NCBI RefSeq assembly: GCF_001190945.1
Contig: NZ_CP011112.1
Span: 868,001 to 932,000 of the forward strand
DNA: 64,000 bases
Source of the DNA: Luteipulveratus mongoliensis
GTDB lineage: Bacteria > Actinomycetota > Actinomycetes > Actinomycetales > Dermatophilaceae
Direction of reading: 5' to 3'
Shown piece after piece: positions 27,313 to 35,307 of the stretch. Position 1 is the first letter of the stretch. Each line of letters opens with the position of its first letter. A program made the translations under genes and the position numbers. Below the pieces are notes generated by a model. The model was not told the origin of the DNA, ran no database searches, and saw only the letters and a program-made list of their open reading frames with translations.

Positions 27313-27573
27313 GTGGCCGACAGCGAACTCATCCAGCAGGTGGCCGCCACGACCGGGCTCAGCCCGGCGGAGGCGGCCCGTGTCGTGGATGACGTGCTGG
27401 CGTTCTATGGCGAGACGGTCGAGGAGTTCGTCCGTCGCCGACATGGGCAGATGCAGACCTACGGCGCGCGCAACGCGGAGATCTTCGCGACGCTCGCCGC
27501 TGAGATTCGCCAGCGCCGCGTGGCCGCACCCGAACTGAGCGAGCGCCAGCTGCGCCGCATGATCTACGGCTAG
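27313..27573 (+). CDS. Small helical hypothetical protein
   Basis: 86 residues from GTG 27313. Predominantly helical, charged sequence: IQQVAATTGLSPAEAARVVD, DVLAFYGETVEEFVRRRH and LSERQLRRMIYG at the C-terminus. The first half resembles the nucleic-acid-binding or dimerising N-termini of small HU-like or helix-hairpin proteins, but I do not recognise a family. It is followed after nine bases by a palindromic repeat and then glmS. Confidence 0.6.
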   Translation: MADSELIQQVAATTGLSPAEAARVVDDVLAFYGETVEEFVRRRHGQMQTYGARNAEIFATLAAEIRQRRVAAPELSERQLRRMIYG

Positions 27574-27580
27574 CAAAACG

Positions 27581-27643
27581 CCGGTCGAGTAGTCGGAGCG
27601 CTAGCGGAGGCGTATCGAGACCCGCCTCGTCCTACTCGACCGG
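27581..27643. repeat. Palindromic intergenic repeat, family A
   Basis: CCGGTCGAGTAG (27581-27592) pairs perfectly with CTACTCGACCGG (27632-27643). The 40-base segment 27583-27622 occurs again, exactly and inverted, at 44948-44987. The element sits between the small helical protein gene and glmS and could fold into a long hairpin. Confidence 0.8.
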
Positions 27644-27662
27644 CCCCGACAAAGGAGCAAAC

Positions 27663-29483
27663 ATGTGCGGAATCGTTGGATATGTGGGGGCGCAGCATGC
27701 GGCTCCGTTGCTGGTCGAGGGCCTGTCGCGGCTGGAGTACCGCGGCTATGACTCGGCCGGCATCGCCGTGCTCACGTCGGGCAAGCCGCGCGTGGTCCGT
27801 ACGGTCGGTCGCGTCCGTGACCTCGAGGCGGCTTTGCCCAAGCGCATGGCCGGCACGGTCGGCATCGGCCACACGCGCTGGGCCACCCACGGACCGGCAA
27901 GCGAGGAGAACGCCCACCCGCACCAGAGCGAGGACGGGCGAATTCTGGTGGTGCACAACGGAATTCTTGACAACGCGGCCGCACTTCGTGAGCGGCTGTC
28001 CGCCGATGGCATCACCCTGACGTCGGACACCGACACGGAGGTGCTCGCCCACCTGATCGCCCGCTCCGACGCGACGACGCTCGAGGACAAGGTGATCGAC
28101 GCGTTGCGAGGCGTCACGGGGACGTACGCGATCGGCGTACTCAGCGCGGACCACCCTGACCGAGTTGTCGTGGCCCGCAACGGTTCTCCGCTCGTCCTCG
28201 GCATCGGCGACCGCGAGATGTTCATCGCGAGCGATGTCTCGGCCCTGGTCCGGCACACGAGTCAGGTCGTACACCTCGACGACGGTGAGCTCGCGACGGT
28301 GACCTCGTCCGGCTTCCAGACCTTCACTGCAGACACGGCGTCGGTGACGAAAACGCCTGAGACCATTGAGATGTCGGCCGACGAGCTCGAGATCGGTGGG
28401 CATCAGCACTTCATGCACAAGGAGATGCACGAGCAGCCCGAGACCGTACGCCGGATGCTCACCGGCCGTCTCGACGACCGGTTCGCGACGGCTCGCCTCG
28501 ACGGCCTGGAGCTCGAGCCGCGCGACCTGCGGGCGTTCCGGCGGGTCAAGATCCTGGGCTGCGGCTCGGCGTACTACGTCGGCGAGATGGGTGCGTCGAT
28601 GATCGAGGACCTGGCTCGTATCCCGGCCGATGCCGAGGCGGCGAGCGAGTTCCGCTACCGCAACCCGATCATCGAGCCCGACACGCTCTATGTCGCGGTC
28701 AGCCAGTCGGGCGAGACCGCCGACACGTTGTTCGCGGTGCGCGAGATCCAGCGCAAGGGCGGTCGGGTCGTCGGGCTGGTCAACGTGGTTGGCTCCTCGA
28801 TCGCGCGCGAGTGCGACGGCGGTGTCTACCTGCACGCCGGTCCCGAGGTCGCGGTCGCCTCCACCAAGGCGTTGACGCACATGGCTGTCGGCTTCGCGAT
28901 GCTGGCCGTTGCGCTCGGGAGAGTCCGCGACCTCTCGTACGCCGACGGCACCCGGATCATCAACGCGCTCAAGGAGATTCCCGACCAGATCAGCGCCATC
29001 CTCGACCAGGAGGGCGCCATCGCGGACGTCGCCAAGAAGATCGCCGCGGCGCCGAGCCTGTTCTTCATCGGACGGGTGCGGGGCTTCCCGGTGGCGCGTG
29101 AGGGAGCGCAGAAGTTCAAGGAGATCTCCTACCGCCACGCGGAGGCGTACCAGGCGAGCGAGCTCAAGCACGGTCCGCTAGCGCTGATCTCGGAGGAGCT
29201 GCCGACGGTCGCGATCGTGCCCCGCGACGATCTGCTCCAGCGCAACATCGGTGCAGCACACGAGATCGCGGCGCGCCGAGGGCCACTGCTGGTCGTGACC
29301 CACGAGGACGTGGACCTGGGAGACCTCGAGGGCGAGCGGATCGTCGTACCCAAGTCCGAGGACGAGCTGGACGCGATCCTGCTGACGATCCCGTTGCAGC
29401 TGCTGGCATATCACGCAGCGCTCACGCTCGGCCACGACATCGATCGCCCCCGCAACCTCGCCAAGTCCGTCACCGTCGAGTAG
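27663..29483 (+). CDS. glmS: Glutamine-fructose-6-phosphate aminotransferase (isomerising)
   Basis: GlmS, 606 residues: makes glucosamine-6-phosphate from fructose-6-phosphate and glutamine, the first step toward UDP-GlcNAc for cell-wall synthesis, in the cytoplasm. ATG 27663 follows AAAGGAG. MCGIVGYVG gives the N-terminal nucleophile Cys2; the glutaminase continues with HTRWATHG and NGILDN. Two SIS sugar-isomerase domains follow at about 290-420 (GCGSAYYVGEMGASMIED, VSQSGETADTL) and 460-590 (FFIGRVRGFPVAREGAQKFK, SELKHGPLALI). The C-terminus RPRNLAKSVTVE is the canonical GlmS end. No glmS ribozyme is apparent upstream; the leader instead contains a palindromic repeat. Confidence 0.97.
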   Translation: MCGIVGYVGAQHAAPLLVEGLSRLEYRGYDSAGIAVLTSGKPRVVRTVGRVRDLEAALPKRMAGTVGIGHTRWATHGPASEENAHPHQSEDGRILVVHNGILDNAAALRERLSADGITLTSDTDTEVLAHLIARSDATTLEDKVIDALRGVTGTYAIGVLSADHPDRVVVARNGSPLVLGIGDREMFIASDVSALVRHTSQVVHLDDGELATVTSSGFQTFTADTASVTKTPETIEMSADELEIGGHQHFMHKEMHEQPETVRRMLTGRLDDRFATARLDGLELEPRDLRAFRRVKILGCGSAYYVGEMGASMIEDLARIPADAEAASEFRYRNPIIEPDTLYVAVSQSGETADTLFAVREIQRKGGRVVGLVNVVGSSIARECDGGVYLHAGPEVAVASTKALTHMAVGFAMLAVALGRVRDLSYADGTRIINALKEIPDQISAILDQEGAIADVAKKIAAAPSLFFIGRVRGFPVAREGAQKFKEISYRHAEAYQASELKHGPLALISEELPTVAIVPRDDLLQRNIGAAHEIAARRGPLLVVTHEDVDLGDLEGERIVVPKSEDELDAILLTIPLQLLAYHAALTLGHDIDRPRNLAKSVTVE

Positions 29484-29529
29484 CAACGGCGGCGAGGTAG
29501 CCGCGGAGCCCAAGATCAGGCGATTGCCT

Positions 29530-29564
29530 CATGTGGGTGCCTACCTCAGACGACGAATCTGGAT
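29530..29564. repeat. Duplicated upstream sequence, copy 1
   Basis: Thirty-five bases identical to 29892-29926, both about 35 bases before the start codon of a related 60-residue gene. It therefore probably carries the promoter or operator of each copy. Confidence 0.75.
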
Positions 29565-29596
29565 GACGTCCGCAAGGCCCCGTCCGAGGAGTCGTC

Positions 29597-29779
29597 ATGT
29601 TCCAGTTCAACGAGCAGCAGTCCGACGCGGAAGTCGCCCACCGACACCAGCGCATCGCCCGCGACGAGGAGATCACCCACGACTGGGAGATCCCCCTGAC
29701 CCTGCTGGCGCACCACGCGGCGTTCACCTTCGGTCGTGACCTGCCCCGACCTCGCCACGGCAGCTCACCGCGTCGCTGA
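29597..29779 (+). CDS. Small chimeric protein: duplicated N-terminus plus GlmS-like tail
   Basis: 60 residues from ATG 29597, with GAGGAG upstream. Residues 1-31 (MFQFNEQQSDAEVAHRHQRI, then ARDEEITHDWE) align with the neighbour at 29959. Residues 32-53 (IPLTLLAHHAAFTFGRDLPR plus PR) instead resemble the last part of GlmS (IPLQLLAYHAALTLGHDIDR plus PR), encoded only about 200 bases upstream. The gene therefore looks like a fusion of a duplicated small gene with a duplicated glmS 3' end. Function unknown; it could be a non-functional by-product. Confidence 0.6.
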   Translation: MFQFNEQQSDAEVAHRHQRIARDEEITHDWEIPLTLLAHHAAFTFGRDLPRPRHGSSPRR

Positions 29780-29891
29780 CTCAAGCGCGGGACGGGCGGG
29801 AGCCCAGCTGCACCTAGGCGAGTCCGCGCACCTAAGGCGCCAGAGGGCGTACCTAAGGCAGCACGACCGGCCGAAGATGAGGCGGTCGCCC

Positions 29892-29926
29892 CATGTGGGT
29901 GCCTACCTCAGACGACGAATCTGGAT
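29892..29926. repeat. Duplicated upstream sequence, copy 2
   Basis: Identical to 29530-29564. Just before it (29810-29860) are three short similar units, gcacctaggc, gcacctaaggc and gtacctaaggc, containing the near-palindrome CCTAAGG. These may be regulator half-sites. Confidence 0.7.
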
Positions 29927-29958
29927 CTTGTCAGCAAGACCGCATCCAAGGAGTTGTC

Positions 29959-30144
29959 ATGATCCAGTTCAACCAGCAGCAGTACGACGCGGAGGTGGCC
30001 TACCGCCGCGACCGCATCGCCCGCGACTACCGGATCGCGCACGACTGGGAGAGCGCCGCACGCCGTGCAGGCGGCCGAGTCAAGGCTCTGTGGAGCCGCG
30101 AGTCGAAGCTGCCGAAGGCGGTGCGTCGTGCACCTGCTCACTGA
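29959..30144 (+). CDS. Small basic hypothetical protein (paralogue of the gene at 29597)
   Basis: 61 residues from ATG 29959 behind AAGGAG. The N-terminus MIQFNQQQYDAEVAYRRDRI, then ARDYRIAHDWE, matches the neighbour at 29597 at about two thirds of positions. The C-terminus is strongly basic (RVKALWSRESKLPKAVRR). No membrane segment or known domain is present. It ends 55 bases before the start of a large LAL regulator and could be co-transcribed with it. Confidence 0.6.
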   Translation: MIQFNQQQYDAEVAYRRDRIARDYRIAHDWESAARRAGGRVKALWSRESKLPKAVRRAPAH

Positions 30145-30199
30145 GCTCGTCCCTCGAACCGGTGAGCGGGTCAGTGGCCCGACGCGCGAAGATGAGGGG

Positions 30200-33106
30200 G
30201 TGCCGCCACTGCCTGAGCCTGATCGACCGCTCGTCGGACGTACCGACGAGCTGGCCGACCTGACCGCTCGGGCGCTGGAGTCCGGCACCCCCTCCACCAT
30301 CCTGCTCGGTGGGGACGCCGGCGTCGGCAAGACCCGCATCCTCACCGAGCTGACCGACCGAGCCCGTACGAAGGGTGCTCGGGTCCTCCTCGGACACTGC
30401 CTCGACCTGGGCGACAGCAGCGCGCCCTACCTCCCGTTGTCGGAGATGTTCGCGCGCCTCGCCCAGGACGACCACGCGCTCGCCCAGCAGATCGCGGCCG
30501 ACCGGCCCCTGCTGGCGCCCCTCCTGCCGGAGTACTACCGGCGTGACGTCCCCGCCGACCTGCCGCACGACCGCGGCTCCTTCTTCGATGCGGTTCACAT
30601 GGTGCTCGAGGAGCTCGCCGCGACCCAGCCGGTCGTCGCGCTCATCGAGGACGCCCACTGGGCCGACCGCTCCACCCGCGAGCTGCTGACGTTCTTGTTC
30701 ACCCGCCGGTTCACCAACCCGGTGTCGCTGATCGTGTCCTACCGCAGCGACGACCTCAACCGCCGGCACCCGTTGCGGGCCAAGCTGGCCGAGTGGTCGC
30801 GCCTGCCCGGCATGCACCGCGTCATGCTCGACCCGCTGACCGACGCCGAGGTGCGCGACCTGCTGCGTCTGCTGCGCCCGGGTGCGGAGGCCACCGAGGA
30901 CACGCCGGCCATCGTCGCGCGCGCCGGTGGCAACCCGTTCTTCGCCGAGGAGCTGCTCGCTGCCAGCGAGCTCGGCGAGCACGGCATGCCCGATGAGCTG
31001 GCCGACCTGCTGCTGGTGCGCATCGACGCCCTTGGCGACGACGCCCGTACGGTCGTCAAGGCCACCTCGGTGGCCGGGCGCGCTGTCGATCACCCGCTGC
31101 TCGCTCAGGTCGTCGACCTGCCCAGCCGTGAGCTCGACCAAGCGCTGCGCAGTGTCGTCGACAGCCATGTCTTCGAGGTGACCGCGACCGGGAGCTACGC
31201 CTTCCGGCACGCCCTGCTCGGTGAGGCGGTCTACGACGACCTGCTGCCGGGCGAACGCGTCCAGCTGCACTGGGACTTTGCCGATGCCTTGCGCGCCAAG
31301 ACCGGAGCGAGCGCGTCGGCCGCCCTGGCGCGCCACGCCCGAGCCGCCGGCAACGTCGAGCTCGCCCTCGAGGCGTCGATCCGTGCCGGTGACGAGGCGA
31401 TGGCGTCCTCGGGGCCGGCTGATGCGGCCCGGCACTACGAGGACGCCCTGGAGATGCTCGCGGAGCACAAGACCATCGAGGCGCCGGAGTCACGAGTGAG
31501 CCTGGTGCTCAAGGCTTCTCGCGCACTCATCGCCGCCGGCAACCCGCACCGTGGCGCCGACCTGGCCAGCGAGGCGTACGACGCACACACCGGTGATCGG
31601 GTCGAGCGCGCCGCGTTGGTCGCCGGCATGACCAAGGCGCGGTTGGTTGCCGACGCCCCAGATGTCGGCACGGACCTGATCCGTGAGGCGATCTCCTGGC
31701 TGGAGTCCGGTGAGCCCACCCCGGTGCTCGCCGACCTCTACGCGTCCCTGGCGCGCGCCCTGATCATCGAGGACGACTTCGACGGAGCCCTGCTCGCGGG
31801 GACGGAGGCGGCTTCGCTGGCGCGAGACCTCGACCTCCCGACCGTCGCCACGGATGCGATGACCTCGATCGCCCGGCTCGACGACTTCGCCGGCGACCCC
31901 GAGAGCGCGGAGCGCGCTCTGCGCGAGGTCGTGCTCCAGGCTCGTGCGGCGGGCCACGTCTCGGCCGAGCTGCGGGCGCTCCACCAGACCGCACGGGTCC
32001 AGGCCCGGATGGACCATTTCCGCGATGCGTTCGACACGCACCGTGAGGGGTTCGAGCGGTCTCGCGCGACGGGTCACCTCACCGACCCGTTCGGCATCGA
32101 GACGCGCGTGTTCGGGGCTCTCTACGGTCTGATGATCGGCGAGTGGGACGCCGCTGACGAGATGCTGGCGCCGCAGGCCGGGGCGGACCTGCCCCCGCTG
32201 ATGGAGTCGGTCGTCGCGGCGATCCGCATGGTGCGCGACCACGGTCACGGCCGTGACAACGTGCTCGACGCCTTGCCGCCGCTGCGTCCGTTGTGGCGAC
32301 GCGACATGTTCATCGCGGTGCACACCTCGGCCGTCGCGGTCGACCTGTTCGGCGCTCGTGGCGACATCGACGCGATGCTGAAGGCCTACGACGACGTGGT
32401 TGAGACGTTCACGGTTGTGTGGTCGATGGCATCATTCGATGCTCGAATTCGGTTGTCAGCACTCACGATCGGGCACATCGCCAGTGCCGTGATCCAAGGA
32501 CGCGCCAAGCAGTCCGACTACACCGAGCGCGTCTCTGCGCTCGCGGCAGCCGTCGAGGACGTCGTCGCCAAGCGGCGTACGGAGGATGCCCTCGGGCTCG
32601 AGTCGCGTGCGTGGGTCAATCGAGCCCGCGCCGAGCAGGGACGCTTCGAGTGGGCCGGCCGGGGCGATGTGCCCGACGAGCTGATCACGGCCTGGGAGTG
32701 CTCGACGCAGGTCTTCGAGGACGCCGAGCACCCGTTCGAGGCAGGGCGGTCCCGGCTGAGGCTGGCTGAGATCCTTGCGGCAGCAGGTCGGCGGAGTGAG
32801 GCGCGTGAGCTGATCGACGAGGTTCGCGCCGTGGCTCAAAAGCTAGGCGCGAGAGGGCTTCTCGATGCGGCAGCCCAGGGTCGTCGTACGACTGAGCCCG
32901 CCTCCGCGGGCGCGGTCGGCCTGACGCCCCGCGAGCGTGAGGTCCTCGTGCTGGTCGCCGAAGGACGCAGCAACGGCGAGGTCGCAGCCGCACTGTTCAT
33001 CAGTACCAAGACGGCGAGCGTGCATGTGTCCAACATCCTCGCCAAGCTCGGTGCCGCGACCCGCACCGAGGCCGCCTCGATCGCTCGCCGGGACGCGCTG
33101 ATCTGA
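30200..33106 (+). CDS. LAL-type LuxR regulator with AAA ATPase domain
   Basis: A large ATP-binding LuxR regulator (LAL family) of about 968 residues. It opens with PDRPLVGRTDELADLTARAL, the P-loop GGDAGVGKTRILTEL follows near residue 37, and VVALIEDAHWADRST is the Walker B region. The middle is a long helical, TPR-like sensor region. The C-terminal LuxR helix-turn-helix is LTPREREVLVLVAEGRSNGE then ISTKTASVHVSNILAKLG at about 905-955. GTG 30200 is chosen because the family motif begins 13 residues later; GTG 30128 (GAAGG upstream) is an alternative that would overlap the small gene before it. Such proteins respond to small molecules such as maltose or antibiotic precursors in other species; the effector here is unknown. 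Confidence 0.9.
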   Translation: MPPLPEPDRPLVGRTDELADLTARALESGTPSTILLGGDAGVGKTRILTELTDRARTKGARVLLGHCLDLGDSSAPYLPLSEMFARLAQDDHALAQQIAADRPLLAPLLPEYYRRDVPADLPHDRGSFFDAVHMVLEELAATQPVVALIEDAHWADRSTRELLTFLFTRRFTNPVSLIVSYRSDDLNRRHPLRAKLAEWSRLPGMHRVMLDPLTDAEVRDLLRLLRPGAEATEDTPAIVARAGGNPFFAEELLAASELGEHGMPDELADLLLVRIDALGDDARTVVKATSVAGRAVDHPLLAQVVDLPSRELDQALRSVVDSHVFEVTATGSYAFRHALLGEAVYDDLLPGERVQLHWDFADALRAKTGASASAALARHARAAGNVELALEASIRAGDEAMASSGPADAARHYEDALEMLAEHKTIEAPESRVSLVLKASRALIAAGNPHRGADLASEAYDAHTGDRVERAALVAGMTKARLVADAPDVGTDLIREAISWLESGEPTPVLADLYASLARALIIEDDFDGALLAGTEAASLARDLDLPTVATDAMTSIARLDDFAGDPESAERALREVVLQARAAGHVSAELRALHQTARVQARMDHFRDAFDTHREGFERSRATGHLTDPFGIETRVFGALYGLMIGEWDAADEMLAPQAGADLPPLMESVVAAIRMVRDHGHGRDNVLDALPPLRPLWRRDMFIAVHTSAVAVDLFGARGDIDAMLKAYDDVVETFTVVWSMASFDARIRLSALTIGHIASAVIQGRAKQSDYTERVSALAAAVEDVVAKRRTEDALGLESRAWVNRARAEQGRFEWAGRGDVPDELITAWECSTQVFEDAEHPFEAGRSRLRLAEILAAAGRRSEARELIDEVRAVAQKLGARGLLDAAAQGRRTTEPASAGAVGLTPREREVLVLVAEGRSNGEVAAALFISTKTASVHVSNILAKLGAATRTEAASIARRDALI

Positions 33107-33129
33107 CGCAGGTGCTGACCTGAGGACGA

Positions 33130-33552
33130 CTAGCGATCGGCGAACTGGCGGAGCTGCGAGCTGAGCTCGACAGCGGCCTGCGCGCGGGTACAGCCCATGC
33201 GGACGGCGATCTGGTTGAGGGTCAGTCCCTCGAGATAGGCCCACCGGACTGCCGGCGGACAACCGGCGGTCGCGGTCTTCTGCCGACGCCGCCGACGACG
33301 GCCTGACGACCCGACAGCGCTGTTGATCCGGAGCCGTTCGACGGCACGGCGGTGAGCCAGCGCCATCAGCTGTGGGGTGGGGTCGTGGGTCCCGCGACGT
33401 TGCGCCTCGCGGTAGGTCGCGATGGTGATCTCCTCCGCCGCACCCGGGTCGCCCATCAGATGCACGGCCAGCCCGTAGATCCTGGGGCTCGTGGCTTCGA
33501 ACCACGAGACGAAGTCGTCTCGATCGTCGAGCCTGGCAACATGCATGGCCAT
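33130..33552 (-). CDS. Sigma-70-like protein, possible ECF sigma factor
   Basis: 140 residues from ATG 33552 (ATG 33546 is also possible). FVSWFEATSPRIYGLAVHLM and DPGAAEEITIATYREAQRR resemble ECF sigma region 2. A short basic linker (SSGRRRRRRQKTATAG) leads to a region 4-like helix-turn-helix, RWAYLEGLTLNQIAVRMGCT then RAQAAVELSSQLRQF. It is shorter than most ECF factors, so either a minimal sigma factor or a DNA-binding derivative. It lies 65 bases downstream of the ECF42 gene on the same strand. Confidence 0.7.
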   Translation of the reverse strand: MAMHVARLDDRDDFVSWFEATSPRIYGLAVHLMGDPGAAEEITIATYREAQRRGTHDPTPQLMALAHRRAVERLRINSAVGSSGRRRRRRQKTATAGCPPAVRWAYLEGLTLNQIAVRMGCTRAQAAVELSSQLRQFADR

Positions 33553-33617
33553 AGTTCTATGGAAGCACCGGCAGCGGCCGATCACAGTGAAGAGTCGCGT
33601 CCAATTGAGTCACTGCG

Positions 33618-34910
33618 TCAGGTCAGGGCGGCGGCACGATCCAGAAGGAACTGTCGCTCCGGGATGCTGGTCGTGAGGGAGGCCGCACGCAGGTACGCCG
33701 TTCGCGCACCTGACCGGTCACCCTGCATCTCGAGCAGGTGTGCTCGCACAGCCGAGAAGCGGTGGTGCTCAAGCATTTTCGGCTCATCGATGGCGTCCAG
33801 CGCGGCAAGTCCTTCGGCCGGCCCGTGCGCCATTGCGACGGCCACGGCGCGGTTCAGCTCGACCATCGGCCCCGGCTGGGCCACCCGCAGCAGCTCGTAG
33901 AGCGCGAGGATCTGTGGCCAGTCCGTGTCGTCGGCTTTGGCTGCCTCGCTGTGCACCGCGGCAATGGCAGCCTGCAGCTGGTAGGGGCCGACCGGGAAGC
34001 GGCTGAGCGCCTCCGTGATGAGGTCGACGCCTTCGGTGATGGAGGCCCGGTCCCATGCCGTCCGGTCCTGCTCGGCCAGGGGGATCAAACGGCCGTCCGC
34101 AGTCTCGCGCCCCGGGCGCCTGGCGTCCGTGAGCAGCATCAGTGCCAGTAGTCCGACGACCTCACCGTCGGCGGGCCGAGCCGCGTACAGCAGCCGCCCG
34201 AGCCGGATGGCCTCGCGAGTCAGGTCACGTCGCTGCAGCGACTCACCGGCCGACGCGGTGTAGCCCTCGTTGAAGATCAGGTAGACCACCTTGAGCACCG
34301 CTTCGACCCGAGACGCCAGCTCGGTCTTGTCGGGCATCGCGAAGTGGCCGCCCGCATCGCGAATCTGCTTCTTGGCCCTACTGATTCGTTGAGCCATCGT
34401 CGACTCGGGTGTGAGGAACGCCTGACCGATCTCGCGCGTCGTCAGACCACCGACAGCACGAAGCGTGAGGGCGACCTGCGACGCGGTCGTCAGGACCGGG
34501 TGACAGCACATCAGCAGCAGCGTCAAGGTGTCGTCGCTGTCGGACACCTCCTGCGGTGACGGTGTCTCCAGTGCTGCCGCCGTCTCCTCCCGCTGCCGTC
34601 GAGCGCCCTCGCTGCGCAGCAGGTCCGTCGTCCGACGGGCCGCCACGGCGATCAGCCAGGCCCGCGGGTCGCGGGGGAGTCCGTCGCGCGGCCACTGCGA
34701 TGACGCGGCGAGAAGCGCCTCCTGCACGGCCTCCTCCGCTAGCTCGAAGTGGCCATAGCGTCGGACCACAGCAGCGAGAACCTGTGGCGTGAGCTCACGC
34801 CACAGGCCGTCGTCTCCTGTGTCTTCTTGACGAGACTCCTCCTCCGGCCGAGGTCGCAGGCTCCCTCGGTCCGGCATCGTCGTCTCGTCGCGCACCTGCG
34901 CCTCGCTCAC
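33618..34910 (-). CDS. ECF42-type RNA polymerase sigma factor with C-terminal extension
   Basis: A 430-residue sigma factor. GTG 34910 overlaps the YCII gene stop (GTGA). Region 2 includes VLAAVVRRYGHFELAEEAVQEALLAA (first residues about 45-70) and PRDPRAWLIAVAARRTTDLL; region 4 includes LTLRAVGGLTTREIGQAFLT then PESTMAQRISRAKKQI near 185-205. The remaining 220 residues (VLKVVYLIFNEGYTASAGE onward) form the long TPR-like extension characteristic of this group, needed for activity where tested. ECF42 genes lack anti-sigma factors and sit beside YCII-related genes, precisely as here. It probably transcribes its own operon, but I cannot point to a certain promoter. Confidence 0.9.
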   Translation of the reverse strand: MSEAQVRDETTMPDRGSLRPRPEEESRQEDTGDDGLWRELTPQVLAAVVRRYGHFELAEEAVQEALLAASSQWPRDGLPRDPRAWLIAVAARRTTDLLRSEGARRQREETAAALETPSPQEVSDSDDTLTLLLMCCHPVLTTASQVALTLRAVGGLTTREIGQAFLTPESTMAQRISRAKKQIRDAGGHFAMPDKTELASRVEAVLKVVYLIFNEGYTASAGESLQRRDLTREAIRLGRLLYAARPADGEVVGLLALMLLTDARRPGRETADGRLIPLAEQDRTAWDRASITEGVDLITEALSRFPVGPYQLQAAIAAVHSEAAKADDTDWPQILALYELLRVAQPGPMVELNRAVAVAMAHGPAEGLAALDAIDEPKMLEHHRFSAVRAHLLEMQGDRSGARTAYLRAASLTTSIPERQFLLDRAAALT

Positions 34911-35293
34911 ATCTCCGTGCCGGAATGTGTCATCACCGGTCGAATCACCATGGGCCCGAAGCGTGTTGACGGGAACCGCGCCGCGATCTCCTCGGCGCGC
35001 TCCCACGACTCGCAGTCGAGCACCACGTAGCCGGCGAGGTGCTCCTTGGCCTCCGCGTGTGGACCGTCGCTCACGATGACCTGGCCGTCCCGCACTCGGA
35101 CGGTGCGGCTGCGAGCGGGGTCTGCCAGCGGGACGCCACTAATGAGCTCACCGGAGTCGGCCACCTCGGTCAGGAGAGCGTCGAAGTCCCGCTGCCACTG
35201 CTCGACCTCTGCAGGATCGGACCCGTCGTGGTGAGCGAATGTCGGGTGCTCCCACCGGCTCGGGTTGTCGTGGATCAGCATGAGGAACCGCAT
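34907..35293 (-). CDS. YCII-related (DGPF) protein
   Basis: A 128-residue YCII-family protein, ferredoxin-like fold. ATG 35293 begins MRFLMLIHDNPSRWEHP; the signature VIVSDGPHAEAKEHLAGYVV (DGPF/DGPH motif) is at about 74-93. Proteins of this kind are the standard neighbours of ECF42 sigma factors; their function is not established. Its stop overlaps the sigma-factor start, indicating coupled translation. A second paralogue lies at 38079. Confidence 0.9.
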   Translation of the reverse strand: MRFLMLIHDNPSRWEHPTFAHHDGSDPAEVEQWQRDFDALLTEVADSGELISGVPLADPARSRTVRVRDGQVIVSDGPHAEAKEHLAGYVVLDCESWERAEEIAARFPSTRFGPMVIRPVMTHSGTEM

Positions 35294-35307
35294 TGCGACC
35301 GATCCTG

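Noticed and set aside
27663-27663. glmS ribozyme upstream of glmS
   Set aside because: The 90 bases before glmS are a palindromic repeat and a ribosome site; I see none of the ribozyme's conserved core, which is mainly a Firmicutes feature.
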